NCBI GenBank assembly: GCA_028284155.1
Contig: JANQSF010000137.1
Location: 53,236-117,235, forward strand
DNA: 64,000 bases
Reading direction: 5' to 3'
Source: Phycisphaeraceae bacterium
GTDB lineage: Bacteria; Planctomycetota; Phycisphaerae; Phycisphaerales; Phycisphaeraceae
The stretch's first letter is position 1, and the number at the start of each line of letters is the position of its first letter. Shown here in pieces: positions 25,477 to 33,861 of this stretch. Both the position numbers and the translations under genes were made by a program. The notes under the pieces were generated by a model. That model ran no database searches. It had not been told where the DNA came from and was given only the letters and a program-made list of their open reading frames with translations.

Positions 25477-26424
25477 ATGACCGAACCACGACGCATTGTC
25501 ATCGCAGGCGGGTCCGGCTTCATTGGACGAGCGCTGACCCGAGCGTTCGCCGACGCCGGGCGAGAGGTGGTCGTGCTCACCCGTGACCCTTCGCACTGCG
25601 CGGGCCCTGCGCGGTTTGTGGCGTGGGACGGGCGAACGGCCGGCGACTGGGCAAAGGAACTCGACGGTGCAGAGGCGGTAATCAACCTGACCGGCAAGAA
25701 TGTCGACTGCCGGTACACGCGTCGCGCTTTACTTGAGATCGATCGGTCGCGCGTCGAATCGGTTCACGCGATTGCCGAGGCCATCGAGCGGTGCGAGTGT
25801 CGGCCGAAGACCTGGGTACAGGCGTCGACCACGGCAATCTATGGCGACCGTGGTGAGGAATGGTGCGACGAGCGCAGCCCGATCGGCGACGGCGTGCCGA
25901 CGAACACGGCCGCCCAGTGGGAGACGGCGTTTCATGCCGTGCCGATCGACGGCGTGCGGCGCGTGTTGCTGCGCATCAGCTTCGCGCTTGGGCGTGACGG
26001 CGGGGCGCTGGGCAAGCTCGCGAAACTGACGCGCGCCTACCTCGGCGGGACGGTCGGCAACGGGCGGCAATTCATCAGTTGGATCCATATCGACGACCTG
26101 GTTCGGCTGTTCGTTCGCGCGGTCGACGACGCGACGATGCAAGGGCAATACATCGCCGCTACGGCCAACCCCGTGACCAACGCCGACTTCATGGCAGCGT
26201 TGCGGCGTGTGCTCGGTCGGCCGTGGTCGCCACCGACGCCGGCGTGGGCGGTGCGCATCGGCGCGTTCTTCTTACGGACCGAACCCGTGCTCGCGCTGAC
26301 CGGCCGACGGTGTGTGCCGAAGCGGTTGCAGGAAGCGGGCTTCGTGTTCGAGTTCGACGAACTGAACGACGCGCTGCTTGACGTGTACGGTGCAGTCGAA
26401 TCGGAAAGTGACAGGTCGCAGTAG
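25477..26424 (+). CDS. TIGR01777-family NAD(P)-dependent epimerase (YfcH-like)
   Basis: 315 residues. The Rossmann motif IVIAGGSGFIGRALTRAF begins at residue 7. The family markers are VINLTGKNVDCRYTRRALLE (about 69-88, as NLAGxxI...RWT in relatives), SRVESVHAIAEAI, and WVQASTTAIYGDRGEEWCDE (about 113-132). The C-terminal domain with GNGRQFISWIHIDDLVRLF and NPVTNADFMAALRRVLGRPW is characteristic of TIGR01777. The substrate is not known. Last gene of the co-directional set begun by the GbsR-type regulator. Confidence 0.9.
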   Translation: MTEPRRIVIAGGSGFIGRALTRAFADAGREVVVLTRDPSHCAGPARFVAWDGRTAGDWAKELDGAEAVINLTGKNVDCRYTRRALLEIDRSRVESVHAIAEAIERCECRPKTWVQASTTAIYGDRGEEWCDERSPIGDGVPTNTAAQWETAFHAVPIDGVRRVLLRISFALGRDGGALGKLAKLTRAYLGGTVGNGRQFISWIHIDDLVRLFVRAVDDATMQGQYIAATANPVTNADFMAALRRVLGRPWSPPTPAWAVRIGAFFLRTEPVLALTGRRCVPKRLQEAGFVFEFDELNDALLDVYGAVESESDRSQ

Positions 26425-26508
26425 GGATGTCGAGCACGTCGACAAGGGCGCGGCACAAGTTTGGCTATACTTCCCTGTCCGGCCTCTCCCCCATTCAGGA
26501 TCGATGAC

Positions 26509-27840
26509 ATGCTCCATCGCTGCGCTGTTGTTCTGTTGCTTGTTTCTTGTGTGACGACGGCAGCGCGGGCTGACCTGAAGACGTACGTCGAGAAGCCCGA
26601 CGCGTCATTCAGCTACCGGCTGGTCGCCGCGGAAGCCATCGGCGAGGATGCGACCGGCTACGTCCTGCGCATGACGTCGCAGACCTGGCGAGGTGTCCGC
26701 TGGGAACATTGGGTCTCATTGATCGTGCCGAAGGTCGTCAAACACCCGGACAAAGCGATCCTCGCGATCACGGGCGGGAGCAGCCAGTCCAGACAGCCGG
26801 ACGGCAAGTCAGGCGTCGCACTCATGCTTGGAAGACTCGCGCAGCAGACCGGCGCGATCCTCATCGTCGTGCAGCAAGTCCCTAATCAGCCGTTGTTCGG
26901 CCGACTGTACGAAGACGACCTGATCTCGTACACGTTCGACAAGTATCTGACCACTGGCGAGCGGGATTGGCCGCTGTTGTTTCCGATGGTCAAGAGTGCG
27001 ACGGCCGCGATGACAGCCGCACAGCGCGTCGTCAAGCAACGTTTCGGTCACGACCTGAAAGGCTTTATCGTCACCGGCGCGTCGAAACGCGGGTGGACGA
27101 CCTGGCTGACGGCCGCGATCGACCAGCGTGTCGTCGCCATCGCGCCGATGGTGATCGACATGCTCAACACCGGCCCGCAACTCAACCGGCAGCTCGCGTC
27201 GTACGGGCGGTTCAGCCGGATGATCGAGCCTTACGTCGCGCGCAAGATCCCGCAACGGTTTGACACGCCGCGCGGGAAGCAACTGACCGACATGGTCGAC
27301 CCCTACGTATACCGCGACCGCGTCAACGTGCCGAAGCTCGTTCTGCTGGGCACGAACGACCCGTACTGGACGGTCGACGCGGCGAACCTCTACTTCGGCG
27401 GGCTGAAGGGCGTCAAGCATCTTTACTACGAGCCGAACGCCGGACACGGGCTGGGTCAGGGCATCTTTCCGACACTTGGCGAGTTCTTTGCCGCGTCGCT
27501 GCAAGGCAAGACGCTGCCGGCGATGAGTTGGAAGCGCGACGCGCCCAACAAGTTGACGGTGAAGTGGGACAACGCCGATACGCCCGGTCAACCGACGGTG
27601 ACGATGTGGCAGGCGACATCGGACAACCGCGACTTCCGCAACGCGCGGTGGACGCCCACCCTGCTGCAGGGAGATGGCCAAATCACCGTGCAGGCCGATG
27701 TGCCGAAGGCCGGTTGGACGGCGTTTTACGTGACCGTCAACTTCCCCGGCCGATTCGGCGCGCCGTTTGGTCTGACAACGCGGATGGTCGTGCTGCCCGA
27801 GACGTTTCCGCACGACCCGGCGCAGATTCGCAGGCGGTGA
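26509..27840 (+). CDS. Secreted PhoPQ-activated pathogenicity-related (PqaA-type) hydrolase
   Basis: 443 residues from the ATG at 26509, with AGGA upstream; the frame is open to 26461. The signal peptide ends TTAARA. The protein matches the PhoPQ_related family of alpha/beta-hydrolase fold: WEHWVSLIVPK, ILAITGGSS, FIVTGASKRGWTTWLTAAID (the Ser in GxSKRG is the likely nucleophile), VDMLNT-like VIDMLNTGPQ, NDPYWTVDAANLYF and PNAGHGLGQG (with the likely catalytic His). A C-terminal beta domain (about 350-440) follows. In planctomycetes these proteins are numerous and their substrates unknown. Homologues in Salmonella are periplasmic and linked to antimicrobial peptide resistance. Confidence 0.9.
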   Translation: MLHRCAVVLLLVSCVTTAARADLKTYVEKPDASFSYRLVAAEAIGEDATGYVLRMTSQTWRGVRWEHWVSLIVPKVVKHPDKAILAITGGSSQSRQPDGKSGVALMLGRLAQQTGAILIVVQQVPNQPLFGRLYEDDLISYTFDKYLTTGERDWPLLFPMVKSATAAMTAAQRVVKQRFGHDLKGFIVTGASKRGWTTWLTAAIDQRVVAIAPMVIDMLNTGPQLNRQLASYGRFSRMIEPYVARKIPQRFDTPRGKQLTDMVDPYVYRDRVNVPKLVLLGTNDPYWTVDAANLYFGGLKGVKHLYYEPNAGHGLGQGIFPTLGEFFAASLQGKTLPAMSWKRDAPNKLTVKWDNADTPGQPTVTMWQATSDNRDFRNARWTPTLLQGDGQITVQADVPKAGWTAFYVTVNFPGRFGAPFGLTTRMVVLPETFPHDPAQIRRR

Positions 27841-27844
27841 GGTC

Positions 27845-28162
27845 ATGACTGGTAACGACGAGCAAGTCCATGTCGGCTGGTTTGTTGCTGTCAGCGTTCC
27901 CCTTCTCGGTGGGTGTATCGCCAGCGTCGCGGCGTGTGCATCGGCGCTCGACCCGATCGAGTATCCGATTGCATATCTTGATGTCGCGGTGTCATTCTTT
28001 CTGACCGTTCTCTGCGGGTTTTCGTCACTCGTGTTGTCGTACAACGCAGTCCGCTATCAGAACCATTGGCTTTTTCGTAGAGCCTTCTACTTGTCGTTCG
28101 GCGTCATGCTGTCACCGATGCTGCACGGGCTGCTGTTTGTGAAGACGCTGCTCATGACATAA
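27845..28162 (+). CDS. Small three-helix membrane protein
   Basis: 105 residues. The ribosome binding site GGTGAGG overlaps the stop of the preceding hydrolase, showing coupling. Three hydrophobic segments: about 12-32, 45-66 and 80-102. No family is recognised. Base composition is somewhat less GC-rich than its neighbours. It may assist the exported hydrolase upstream, but that is only suggested by position. Confidence 0.65.
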   Translation: MTGNDEQVHVGWFVAVSVPLLGGCIASVAACASALDPIEYPIAYLDVAVSFFLTVLCGFSSLVLSYNAVRYQNHWLFRRAFYLSFGVMLSPMLHGLLFVKTLLMT

Positions 28163-28205
28163 CCGCCGTGCTGCGTCGTATTCATTTTCGCACTAAACTT
28201 CCCGC

Positions 28206-29054
28206 ATGCCTCGGATACGCTCCGCAGAATCGCCGCGCAAGCCCGATCACCCGCCGACGTGGCGGGACGTGTGCTACGAGATCATCTTCGAGGCGGACAC
28301 GCCGGCCGGCAAGGCGTTCGACGTCGCCCTGCTATTCGCGATCTTGGCCAGTGTGCTCGTCGTGATGCTGGAAAGCGTCGCGTCGATCGAGGCACGCATC
28401 GGGCAGACACTGCGCATCGCTGAATGGGTCTTTACCATTCTGTTCACGCTCGAGTATATATTGCGATTGATCTGCGTGCGTCGGCCGTGGAAGTACGCGC
28501 TCAGTTTCTACGGGATCGTCGACCTGCTGGCGATCCTCCCCACGTACATCGCGCCGTTCCTGCCCGGACAGGCGCATCGCCTAACCGTCATCCGAGCGTT
28601 GCGTCTGCTGCGAGCATTCCGGATCTTCAAGCTCGCGCAAATGCTCACCGAGGCAAGCGCCCTGCGGCATGCGATCTGGGCAAGCCGCGCGAAGGTGACT
28701 GTGTTCCTCTCGGTCGTCGTGATCTCGGTGGTCATCATGGGTTCGGCCATGCACCTGATCGAGGGCCCGGACAACGGATTCACGTCGATCCCGCAGAGCA
28801 TGTATTGGGCGATCGTGACGATGACGACCGTCGGCTACGGCGACATCGCGCCACAGACCGAGGTCGGCAAAGCGCTGGCGGCGATCATGATGATTATGGG
28901 GTACAGCATGATCATCGTGCCAACGGGGATCGTCTCAGCCGAGTTGGCGCAGGCGGCGCGCAAACCGCTGACGACGCAGGTCTGTCCAAACTGCGTGCGC
29001 GAAGGGCACGATATCGACGCGAAGCATTGCAAATTCTGTGGGGCGGAGTTGTGA
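28206..29054 (+). CDS. Voltage-gated potassium channel with C-terminal zinc ribbon
   Basis: 282 residues with six transmembrane segments. S4 carries regularly spaced arginines (TVIRALRLLRAFRIFK, about 127-142). The pore filter TTVGYGD is at 207-213, preceded by the pore helix (PQSMYWAIVTM). S6 includes MMIMGYSMIIVPTGIVS. The C-terminal tail has a CxxC...CxxC zinc-ribbon pattern (Cys260, 263, 275 and 278, in CPNC and CKFCGAEL), probably structural or regulatory. The family conducts K+ across the cytoplasmic membrane. It lies after the small membrane protein by 43 bp. Confidence 0.93.
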   Translation: MPRIRSAESPRKPDHPPTWRDVCYEIIFEADTPAGKAFDVALLFAILASVLVVMLESVASIEARIGQTLRIAEWVFTILFTLEYILRLICVRRPWKYALSFYGIVDLLAILPTYIAPFLPGQAHRLTVIRALRLLRAFRIFKLAQMLTEASALRHAIWASRAKVTVFLSVVVISVVIMGSAMHLIEGPDNGFTSIPQSMYWAIVTMTTVGYGDIAPQTEVGKALAAIMMIMGYSMIIVPTGIVSAELAQAARKPLTTQVCPNCVREGHDIDAKHCKFCGAEL

Positions 29055-29072
29055 CCCGCGGGGCGCTTGGAG

Positions 29073-30023
29073 TCACTTCGGCACTTTGTTCAGGTGCTCC
29101 TCGACGGTCGCTTTGATGCGGGCGCCGCGCAGGCCCTTGGCGACAACTTTGCCATCGGGGCCGATGAGCCAGATCGACGGGATGCCGCGGACGCCGTACT
29201 GCTTCGTGACTTTGTCCTCGCCCCAATTGCCGAGGAAGCCGTTGACCCAATGCAGGTCGTTCTTCTTGGCGTAGTCGATCGGGGCCTGCGTCTCGCGGTC
29301 GAGGCTGAGGCCGATCATCGCGAACGACGGGTTCGACTTGAACGTGTCGTACGTCGACTTGAGGTTCGGCGTCTCGCCGCGGCAGGGGCCGCACCAAACC
29401 GCCCAGAAGTCGACGAGCACGTACTTGCCGCGGAAGTCGCTGAGCTTGACCGGCTTGCCGTCGACCGTCTTGACGGCGAACTCGGGCGCGACGTCCCCGA
29501 CGTTGACGACCTTGCGGATGGTCACGTCGATCTTGCCCAGATCGACGGCCGCGTCGGCGACGGTGATGCCGCGCTTGCTCCCGTCGGCAATCGGAGACGA
29601 CCCGGGCTTGGCCGCGTCGCCCTTGTAAAAGGCCACACTGAGCGTGTAGCTGCCCTTGCCCACGTTCTCGACCTTGAACGCGCCGTTCTTGTCGAGCTTG
29701 ATCGAGTAGGCCTTGCGATTCGCGTACGCCTCCCGCATCTTGGCAAAGTAAGCCTTGCCCTCGTCCGACGTCTGGAATTCGCGATACCAGGCCTGCTTTT
29801 CAGCGGTCGTCATCTTCGCGAAGTTGTCAGGGAACTTGATCGGCGCGCGCTTGATGTTCTGCAGCAGCGTAACCCGCGCCTTGGTCGGGTCGAGTTTCAC
29901 ATCTTTGTCAGCCGGGATGTTGACGATGCCGGTCACCGTCTGGCCGGTCGCGTCGTCGGCCCGGACGGCGGGCGTGAGGAGAGCGATGACTAAGAGTAAC
30001 GTGGCGAGGATGCGGGTCGTCAT
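29073..30023 (-). CDS. Periplasmic TlpA-like thioredoxin-fold protein with extra N-terminal domain
   Basis: 316 residues, with GGAG 8 nt ahead of the ATG and a signal peptide ending PAVRA. Residues 25-170 form a beta-rich domain of the carboxypeptidase-regulatory-like type (YSIKLDKNGAFKVENVGKG). Residues 178-316 are a redoxin/TlpA domain: DVAPEFAVKTVDGKPVKLSD, VDFWAVWCGPCRGETPNL (active-site Cys211 and Cys214), and GVRGIPSIWLIGPDG with the cis-Pro region. Such proteins reduce disulfides or assist cytochrome c maturation outside the cytoplasm. It is convergent with the K+ channel gene, 18 bp apart. Confidence 0.9.
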   Translation of the reverse strand: MTTRILATLLLVIALLTPAVRADDATGQTVTGIVNIPADKDVKLDPTKARVTLLQNIKRAPIKFPDNFAKMTTAEKQAWYREFQTSDEGKAYFAKMREAYANRKAYSIKLDKNGAFKVENVGKGSYTLSVAFYKGDAAKPGSSPIADGSKRGITVADAAVDLGKIDVTIRKVVNVGDVAPEFAVKTVDGKPVKLSDFRGKYVLVDFWAVWCGPCRGETPNLKSTYDTFKSNPSFAMIGLSLDRETQAPIDYAKKNDLHWVNGFLGNWGEDKVTKQYGVRGIPSIWLIGPDGKVVAKGLRGARIKATVEEHLNKVPK

Positions 30024-30187
30024 GTGTGTGCTCCGGGTTGGTCTTAGAGTGGATGCGAATCGAATCCGTTTTCATATTAGGCGAAGGCGCAATCTTCTTT
30101 GGCTTGTTGAGGGAAACATGGCATGCCTTATCGAGTCGGCCGGGCGTCTCTCGTAGATCTCTTTCCGGATTCAGCCCGCCCTGCGGT

Positions 30188-31672
30188 TCAGCCATCCAGG
30201 TTCACCGTCACCGTCTTTATCTCGGTGTAGTTGCGCAGGCCGTACTCACCGAGTTCTCGGCCTTGGCCGGACTTCTTGAACCCGCCGAACGGCGCGGCGG
30301 CGTCGAAGACGTCGTAGCAGTTGACCCAGACCGTGCCGGCCCGAAGTTCCGCCGCGAGGCGGTGGGCTTTGCCGATGTCGCGTGACCAGACGGCCGCGGC
30401 CAGGCCGTAGAACGTGTCGTTGCCGCGGCGGATGACTTCGTCAGTGTCTTTAAACTTGAGGATGCTCATCACCGGGCCGAAGATCTCGTCCCGCGCGATC
30501 GACATGTCGTCGTCGACGCCGTCGAAGATGGTCGGCTGCACGAAGTAGCCCGAATCGTCGCCCGCGTCGCCGCCGGCAAGCAGTTGCGCGCCTTCATCTT
30601 TGCCCTTGGTGATGTAGCTGAGGATCTTGTCGTACTGCGCCTCGTCGACCTGCGGGCCCTGCTCGGTTTCGGGGTCGAACGGGTCGCCGACCTTTCTGTC
30701 CTTGGCCTTGGCGGTAAGTTTCTCGACAAACTCATCGTGCGCCGCTTCTTCGACAAACAGGCGCGAGCCGGCGCAGCAACATTGGCCTTGGTTGAAGAAC
30801 AGGCCGAAATACGCGCCTTCCACGGCCGCGTCGAGGTCGGCATCAGCGAACACGACGTTCGGGCTTTTACCGCCCAACTCGAAGGTGAGGCGTTTCAGTG
30901 TCTCAGCCGCCTCGCGCATGATGATTTGGGCGGTGCGGTGCTCGCCGGTGAACGCGATCTTGTCGACGCCGCCGTGGCGGACGAGCGGCGCACCTGCCGA
31001 CTCACCAAAACCGGGCACGATGTTGATCACGCCGTCGGGGAAGCCCGCTTCCTGCGCCAACTCGCCCAATCGGAGGCAGGTCAGCGGCGTCTGCTCGGCC
31101 GGCTTCATCACGACGGTGCAACCGGTCGCCAACGCAGGCGCCCACTTCCACGCGGCCATGAGCAGCGGGAAGTTCCATGGGATGATCTGCCCCGCGACGC
31201 CGACCGGCTCATGACGGGTGTAACAGAAGTTGTTGCCGCGGATCGGGATCGTCTTGCCGTGGTCTTTGTCCGCCCAGCCCGCGTAGTAGCGGAAGCAGTC
31301 GATCACCAGCGGCAGGTCGGCCGCCATCGCGTCGCGGATCGGCTTGCCGTTGTCCAGCGTCTCAAGCGCTGCCAGCTCTTCGATATTCTCCTCGACCAGG
31401 TCGGCGAGCCGTGTCAACAGTCGGCCGCGGTCGCGCGCGTCCATCCGCCGCCAGGGTGACTTCGTCTCGAACGCCTTGCGCGCCGCTTTGACCGCGAGGT
31501 CGATGTCCTTTTCGTCGCCTTCCGCGACCTCGGCAATGACCTGCTTGGTGGCGGGGTTGATCGTTTCAAACGTCTTGCCGCTGACGCTGTCGCGCCACTG
31601 CCCGTCGATGAGCATCTTCGTCTGGCGGACCTGCGGCGCAGCCGTGGGCAGCGTGGTTTCGGCGAGTGTCAT
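30188..31672 (-). CDS. NAD(P)-dependent aldehyde dehydrogenase with altered cofactor loop
   Basis: 494 residues, typical length; GGGAG 8 nt ahead of the ATG. It oxidises aldehydes to acids in the cytoplasm. The oxyanion Asn is in PWNFPL (N167), the general base Glu in FELGGKSP (E265), and the nucleophile is Cys299 in NQGQCCCAGSR. The EIFGPV motif lies near residue 400. The usual cofactor loop FTGSTxVG is here FTGEHRTAQ (241-249), so the second Gly is lost. I recall comparable FTGExxTAQ loops in some other bacterial ALDHs, so this may be a subfamily trait and not damage. It stands alone between unrelated genes. Confidence 0.93.
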   Translation of the reverse strand: MTLAETTLPTAAPQVRQTKMLIDGQWRDSVSGKTFETINPATKQVIAEVAEGDEKDIDLAVKAARKAFETKSPWRRMDARDRGRLLTRLADLVEENIEELAALETLDNGKPIRDAMAADLPLVIDCFRYYAGWADKDHGKTIPIRGNNFCYTRHEPVGVAGQIIPWNFPLLMAAWKWAPALATGCTVVMKPAEQTPLTCLRLGELAQEAGFPDGVINIVPGFGESAGAPLVRHGGVDKIAFTGEHRTAQIIMREAAETLKRLTFELGGKSPNVVFADADLDAAVEGAYFGLFFNQGQCCCAGSRLFVEEAAHDEFVEKLTAKAKDRKVGDPFDPETEQGPQVDEAQYDKILSYITKGKDEGAQLLAGGDAGDDSGYFVQPTIFDGVDDDMSIARDEIFGPVMSILKFKDTDEVIRRGNDTFYGLAAAVWSRDIGKAHRLAAELRAGTVWVNCYDVFDAAAPFGGFKKSGQGRELGEYGLRNYTEIKTVTVNLDG

Positions 31673-31745
31673 GGCTCGGCTCCCTGTTCGATGTGGACTC
31701 GTTCAGCCCGGACACGAGACCGGGCGGCGCGGAATCACGCCATCG

Positions 31746-32195
31746 TCATTGTACCGGCGGTGTCTCGTCCTCGCCGTCGATCGGCGCCGGTGAAGCCGCG
31801 TCATAGGCTGACTGGGCCAACGCAAGCTGCGCATGCGCGTCGTGGATGAGCGACAGCAGTTGGCTTGGCGGCGAGTCGGGTGACCAGGCCGACCGGACCC
31901 GCTCGGTGTGTTTCTCAATCAGGATGGCCCCCCTGTCCAAACCCAGCGCCTGTTCGTCCCGCGGCAGGCCGTCCAGCCGTCCCAACGCGAACCAGCAGGC
32001 CTGCAACATGATGATGTCGGGCACGACAGAGCGGAGGCGGTGACCATGCGAATCGTCTGGCAAAACTAACGCCGCACGCGCGAAATCGACCCATCGGCCG
32101 AGCATGGCAGACCAGGTCAGCGCATCCACATCCAACCCGCCGGACAGCGTGGAAGATGCGTCCCCAAGGGGCTCTTGTGGTTCTGAGTTAGCCAT
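31746..32195 (-). CDS. Hypothetical soluble helical protein
   Basis: 149 residues from the ATG at 32195, preferred over an upstream start at 32279 that lies in AT-rich DNA. It is acidic, Ala/Leu-rich and mostly helical (LTWSAMLGRWVDFARAALVL, DIIMLQACWFALGRL), without signal peptide or membrane segment. The end is Pro/Asp/Glu-rich. No family is recognised. The 73 bp to the ALDH gene downstream allow co-transcription. Confidence 0.6.
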   Translation of the reverse strand: MANSEPQEPLGDASSTLSGGLDVDALTWSAMLGRWVDFARAALVLPDDSHGHRLRSVVPDIIMLQACWFALGRLDGLPRDEQALGLDRGAILIEKHTERVRSAWSPDSPPSQLLSLIHDAHAQLALAQSAYDAASPAPIDGEDETPPVQ

Positions 32196-32454
32196 GTTGA
32201 ATCGACGTGGATTAATGTGGAAAAAATGACAGGCGCAGGCCACAGCGTTCTGATCATATCTCAAATCATTTTGAAACAATAGTTTATGCCAAGTACGCCA
32301 AATCGCAACATCCAGGATTTCATTTCCAAATCATGCCAATTGCCACTTTTTTTCTCCGATCACCGGCATGGGCATTGCGTCCGTCTTGTGTCCGTGTATC
32401 ATTCCCTTGTGGCAGGGGTTACCCTACCTTTGCGACACCCAATTTTGCCCCCGG
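32196..32454. other. AT-richer gap before the YdjY gene, no gene found
   Basis: The 32196-32614 gap is markedly AT-richer at its left end (TCATATCTCAAATCATTTTGAAAC) and probably contains the promoters for the divergent genes. No supported coding frame was found. A 62-codon plus-strand frame at 32286-32474 has no ribosome binding site and runs into the terminator at 32455. A short non-coding transcript ending there is possible. Confidence 0.5.
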
Positions 32455-32494
32455 AAGGGCTCGGCTTGGCTTAGGCTAGGCCGGGCCTTTTTTT
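32455..32494 (+). terminator. Intrinsic terminator or attenuator upstream of the YdjY gene
   Basis: The arms AAGGGCTCGGC (32455-32465) and GCCGGGCCTTT (32480-32490) pair over 11 bp with two G-U pairs, around a 14-nt loop. Seven T residues follow at 32488-32494. This is a textbook plus-strand terminator, but no plus-strand gene precedes it for over 3 kb. It either ends a small RNA from the 32.2-32.45 kb region or attenuates the gene at 32615. Confidence 0.65.
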
Positions 32495-32614
32495 CTTGCA
32501 AAACCGGGCCTGCCCCCACCCGAGCCACCGTGCATCTCGTGCACCGGCGACCGAACCTGCGGCGCTGCTGGTATCCTTTCACGAGGAGGGAACCGCACAA
32601 AGGAACACCGCCAC

Positions 32615-33568
32615 ATGCAACGCAAAGTCTCTTCCTTCTTGACCTGCTGTTTCATGCTGGGCTGCCTGTGGATGTCGGCGGCGACGGCCCACGGGCAAGA
32701 TCAGCCGCGGGCCGGCCAACCGTTGCCGCACATCACCATCGACCCGAAGACGCGCACCATCGATTTGGATGTGCGGGTCGTGCTGCGCGACGGGGACTGG
32801 ATCGAATTGCTCGGCTGCGCGCAGGGCACACGCGAGCATGAGTCGATCTTCGTTATCCCCGCGAAGCCGAGCCACGTGCACACCGCCCTGCTCCTGCTCA
32901 AATACAAGCCCGGCTCGTGTGTCCGCTGGCATTGGGAAAAGGAAGTCCCACACATGATCCCGCCGCACGGCGACCGCGTGGCCGTGTCCATCGTCACCCG
33001 CAAGAACGGCAAGGACATCGAGACCCCCGCGAACAAATGGATCATGAACAAGGAGACGAAACAGTCGCTGCGTGACAACGTCTGGCTGTTCACCGGGTCG
33101 AGCATCCTCGAACTGGAAGACCCAGGCGACCCGAAACGCAAGGTCAAGCGGTACCGCGGCGACATCGAGGGCAACACGATCTCGGTCGTGAACTTCGGCG
33201 ACGAGGTGCTCGGCCTGCCGACACAGGTGACGGACAAGACCGACAAAGGCATGCTCGGCGTCAACACCAAGGCCGTCCCAGCCGTGGGCACCAAGCTGAA
33301 GCTACGCCTCCGCCCAGCCAAGCCGGTGAAGCCCGACGCCACGCTGGTCATCCGCAAAGATGGCACTTACCGGCTGAACGGCAAGCCGGTGGACGCCAAG
33401 GGCCTGACCGCCGGCCTCAAGTCGGCGTTGGCCAAGGCCAAGACCGATCGGCTGGTCAAGGTCGAAGCCACAGCCGACACACCGCCGACCGCCTACAAAC
33501 CCGTGCTCGAAGCGCTGGACGCCACGCAGGCGGAGTTCTGGCACGTCGTGAACGCGCCGAAACGGTAG
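32615..33568 (+). CDS. Secreted YdjY-domain protein
   Basis: 317 residues. The signal peptide ends ATAHG or shortly after. The YdjY-domain pattern is clear in residues 40-130: IDLDVRVVLRDGDWIELLGC, then GTREHESIFVIPAKPSHVHT, ALLLLKYKPG and the charged WHWEKEV. Planctomycete members are exported and unlinked to the ferredoxin-type YdjY operon of enterobacteria. The C-terminal 90 residues (DATLVIRKDGTYRLNGKPVD) have the pattern of an ExbD/TolR-like periplasmic domain with paired beta strands, but without the membrane anchor; this part is inference. Confidence 0.8.
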   Translation: MQRKVSSFLTCCFMLGCLWMSAATAHGQDQPRAGQPLPHITIDPKTRTIDLDVRVVLRDGDWIELLGCAQGTREHESIFVIPAKPSHVHTALLLLKYKPGSCVRWHWEKEVPHMIPPHGDRVAVSIVTRKNGKDIETPANKWIMNKETKQSLRDNVWLFTGSSILELEDPGDPKRKVKRYRGDIEGNTISVVNFGDEVLGLPTQVTDKTDKGMLGVNTKAVPAVGTKLKLRLRPAKPVKPDATLVIRKDGTYRLNGKPVDAKGLTAGLKSALAKAKTDRLVKVEATADTPPTAYKPVLEALDATQAEFWHVVNAPKR

Positions 33569-33570
33569 AA

Positions 33571-33842
33571 ACCACAGATGAACACAGATTGACACGGATG
33601 GGGGAAGGGATGGGGCGTGGACGTCTGAGCGCCAGTGTTGCGCTCTGAATGACCTATCACCGACAACTGCACGGCTGACGTCATCCGAGTTGGCCAGCGG
33701 GAATGGGCCATTGGTCGCGATAGGCTTCGTCCGACAAGTAGAGTGGGCCGGTGATATATCGGAAAAACCGAATCACAACAGGCCCGTTCGACTCACCCCA
33801 AGTCCTCGGCCATAATCTCTCCCATCTGTGTTCATCTGTGGT
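33571..33842. repeat. Dispersed inverted repeat, family A relaxed copy (before mlaF-type gene)
   Basis: The left arm (33571-33602, ACCACAGATGAACACAGATT...) and right arm (33821-33842) are inverted copies. They resemble family A arms (ACC-CGGATG-ACACGGAT). The interior of about 220 bp is unrelated to other copies and contains no supported gene. The right arm ends 19 bp before the ATG at 33862. Confidence 0.75.
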
Positions 33843-33861
33843 TCTAAACCCGAGTCACCCA

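Noticed and set aside
32286..32474. 62-codon plus-strand frame before the YdjY gene
   Set aside because: No ribosome binding site, no recognisable protein features, and its end falls inside the terminator hairpin.
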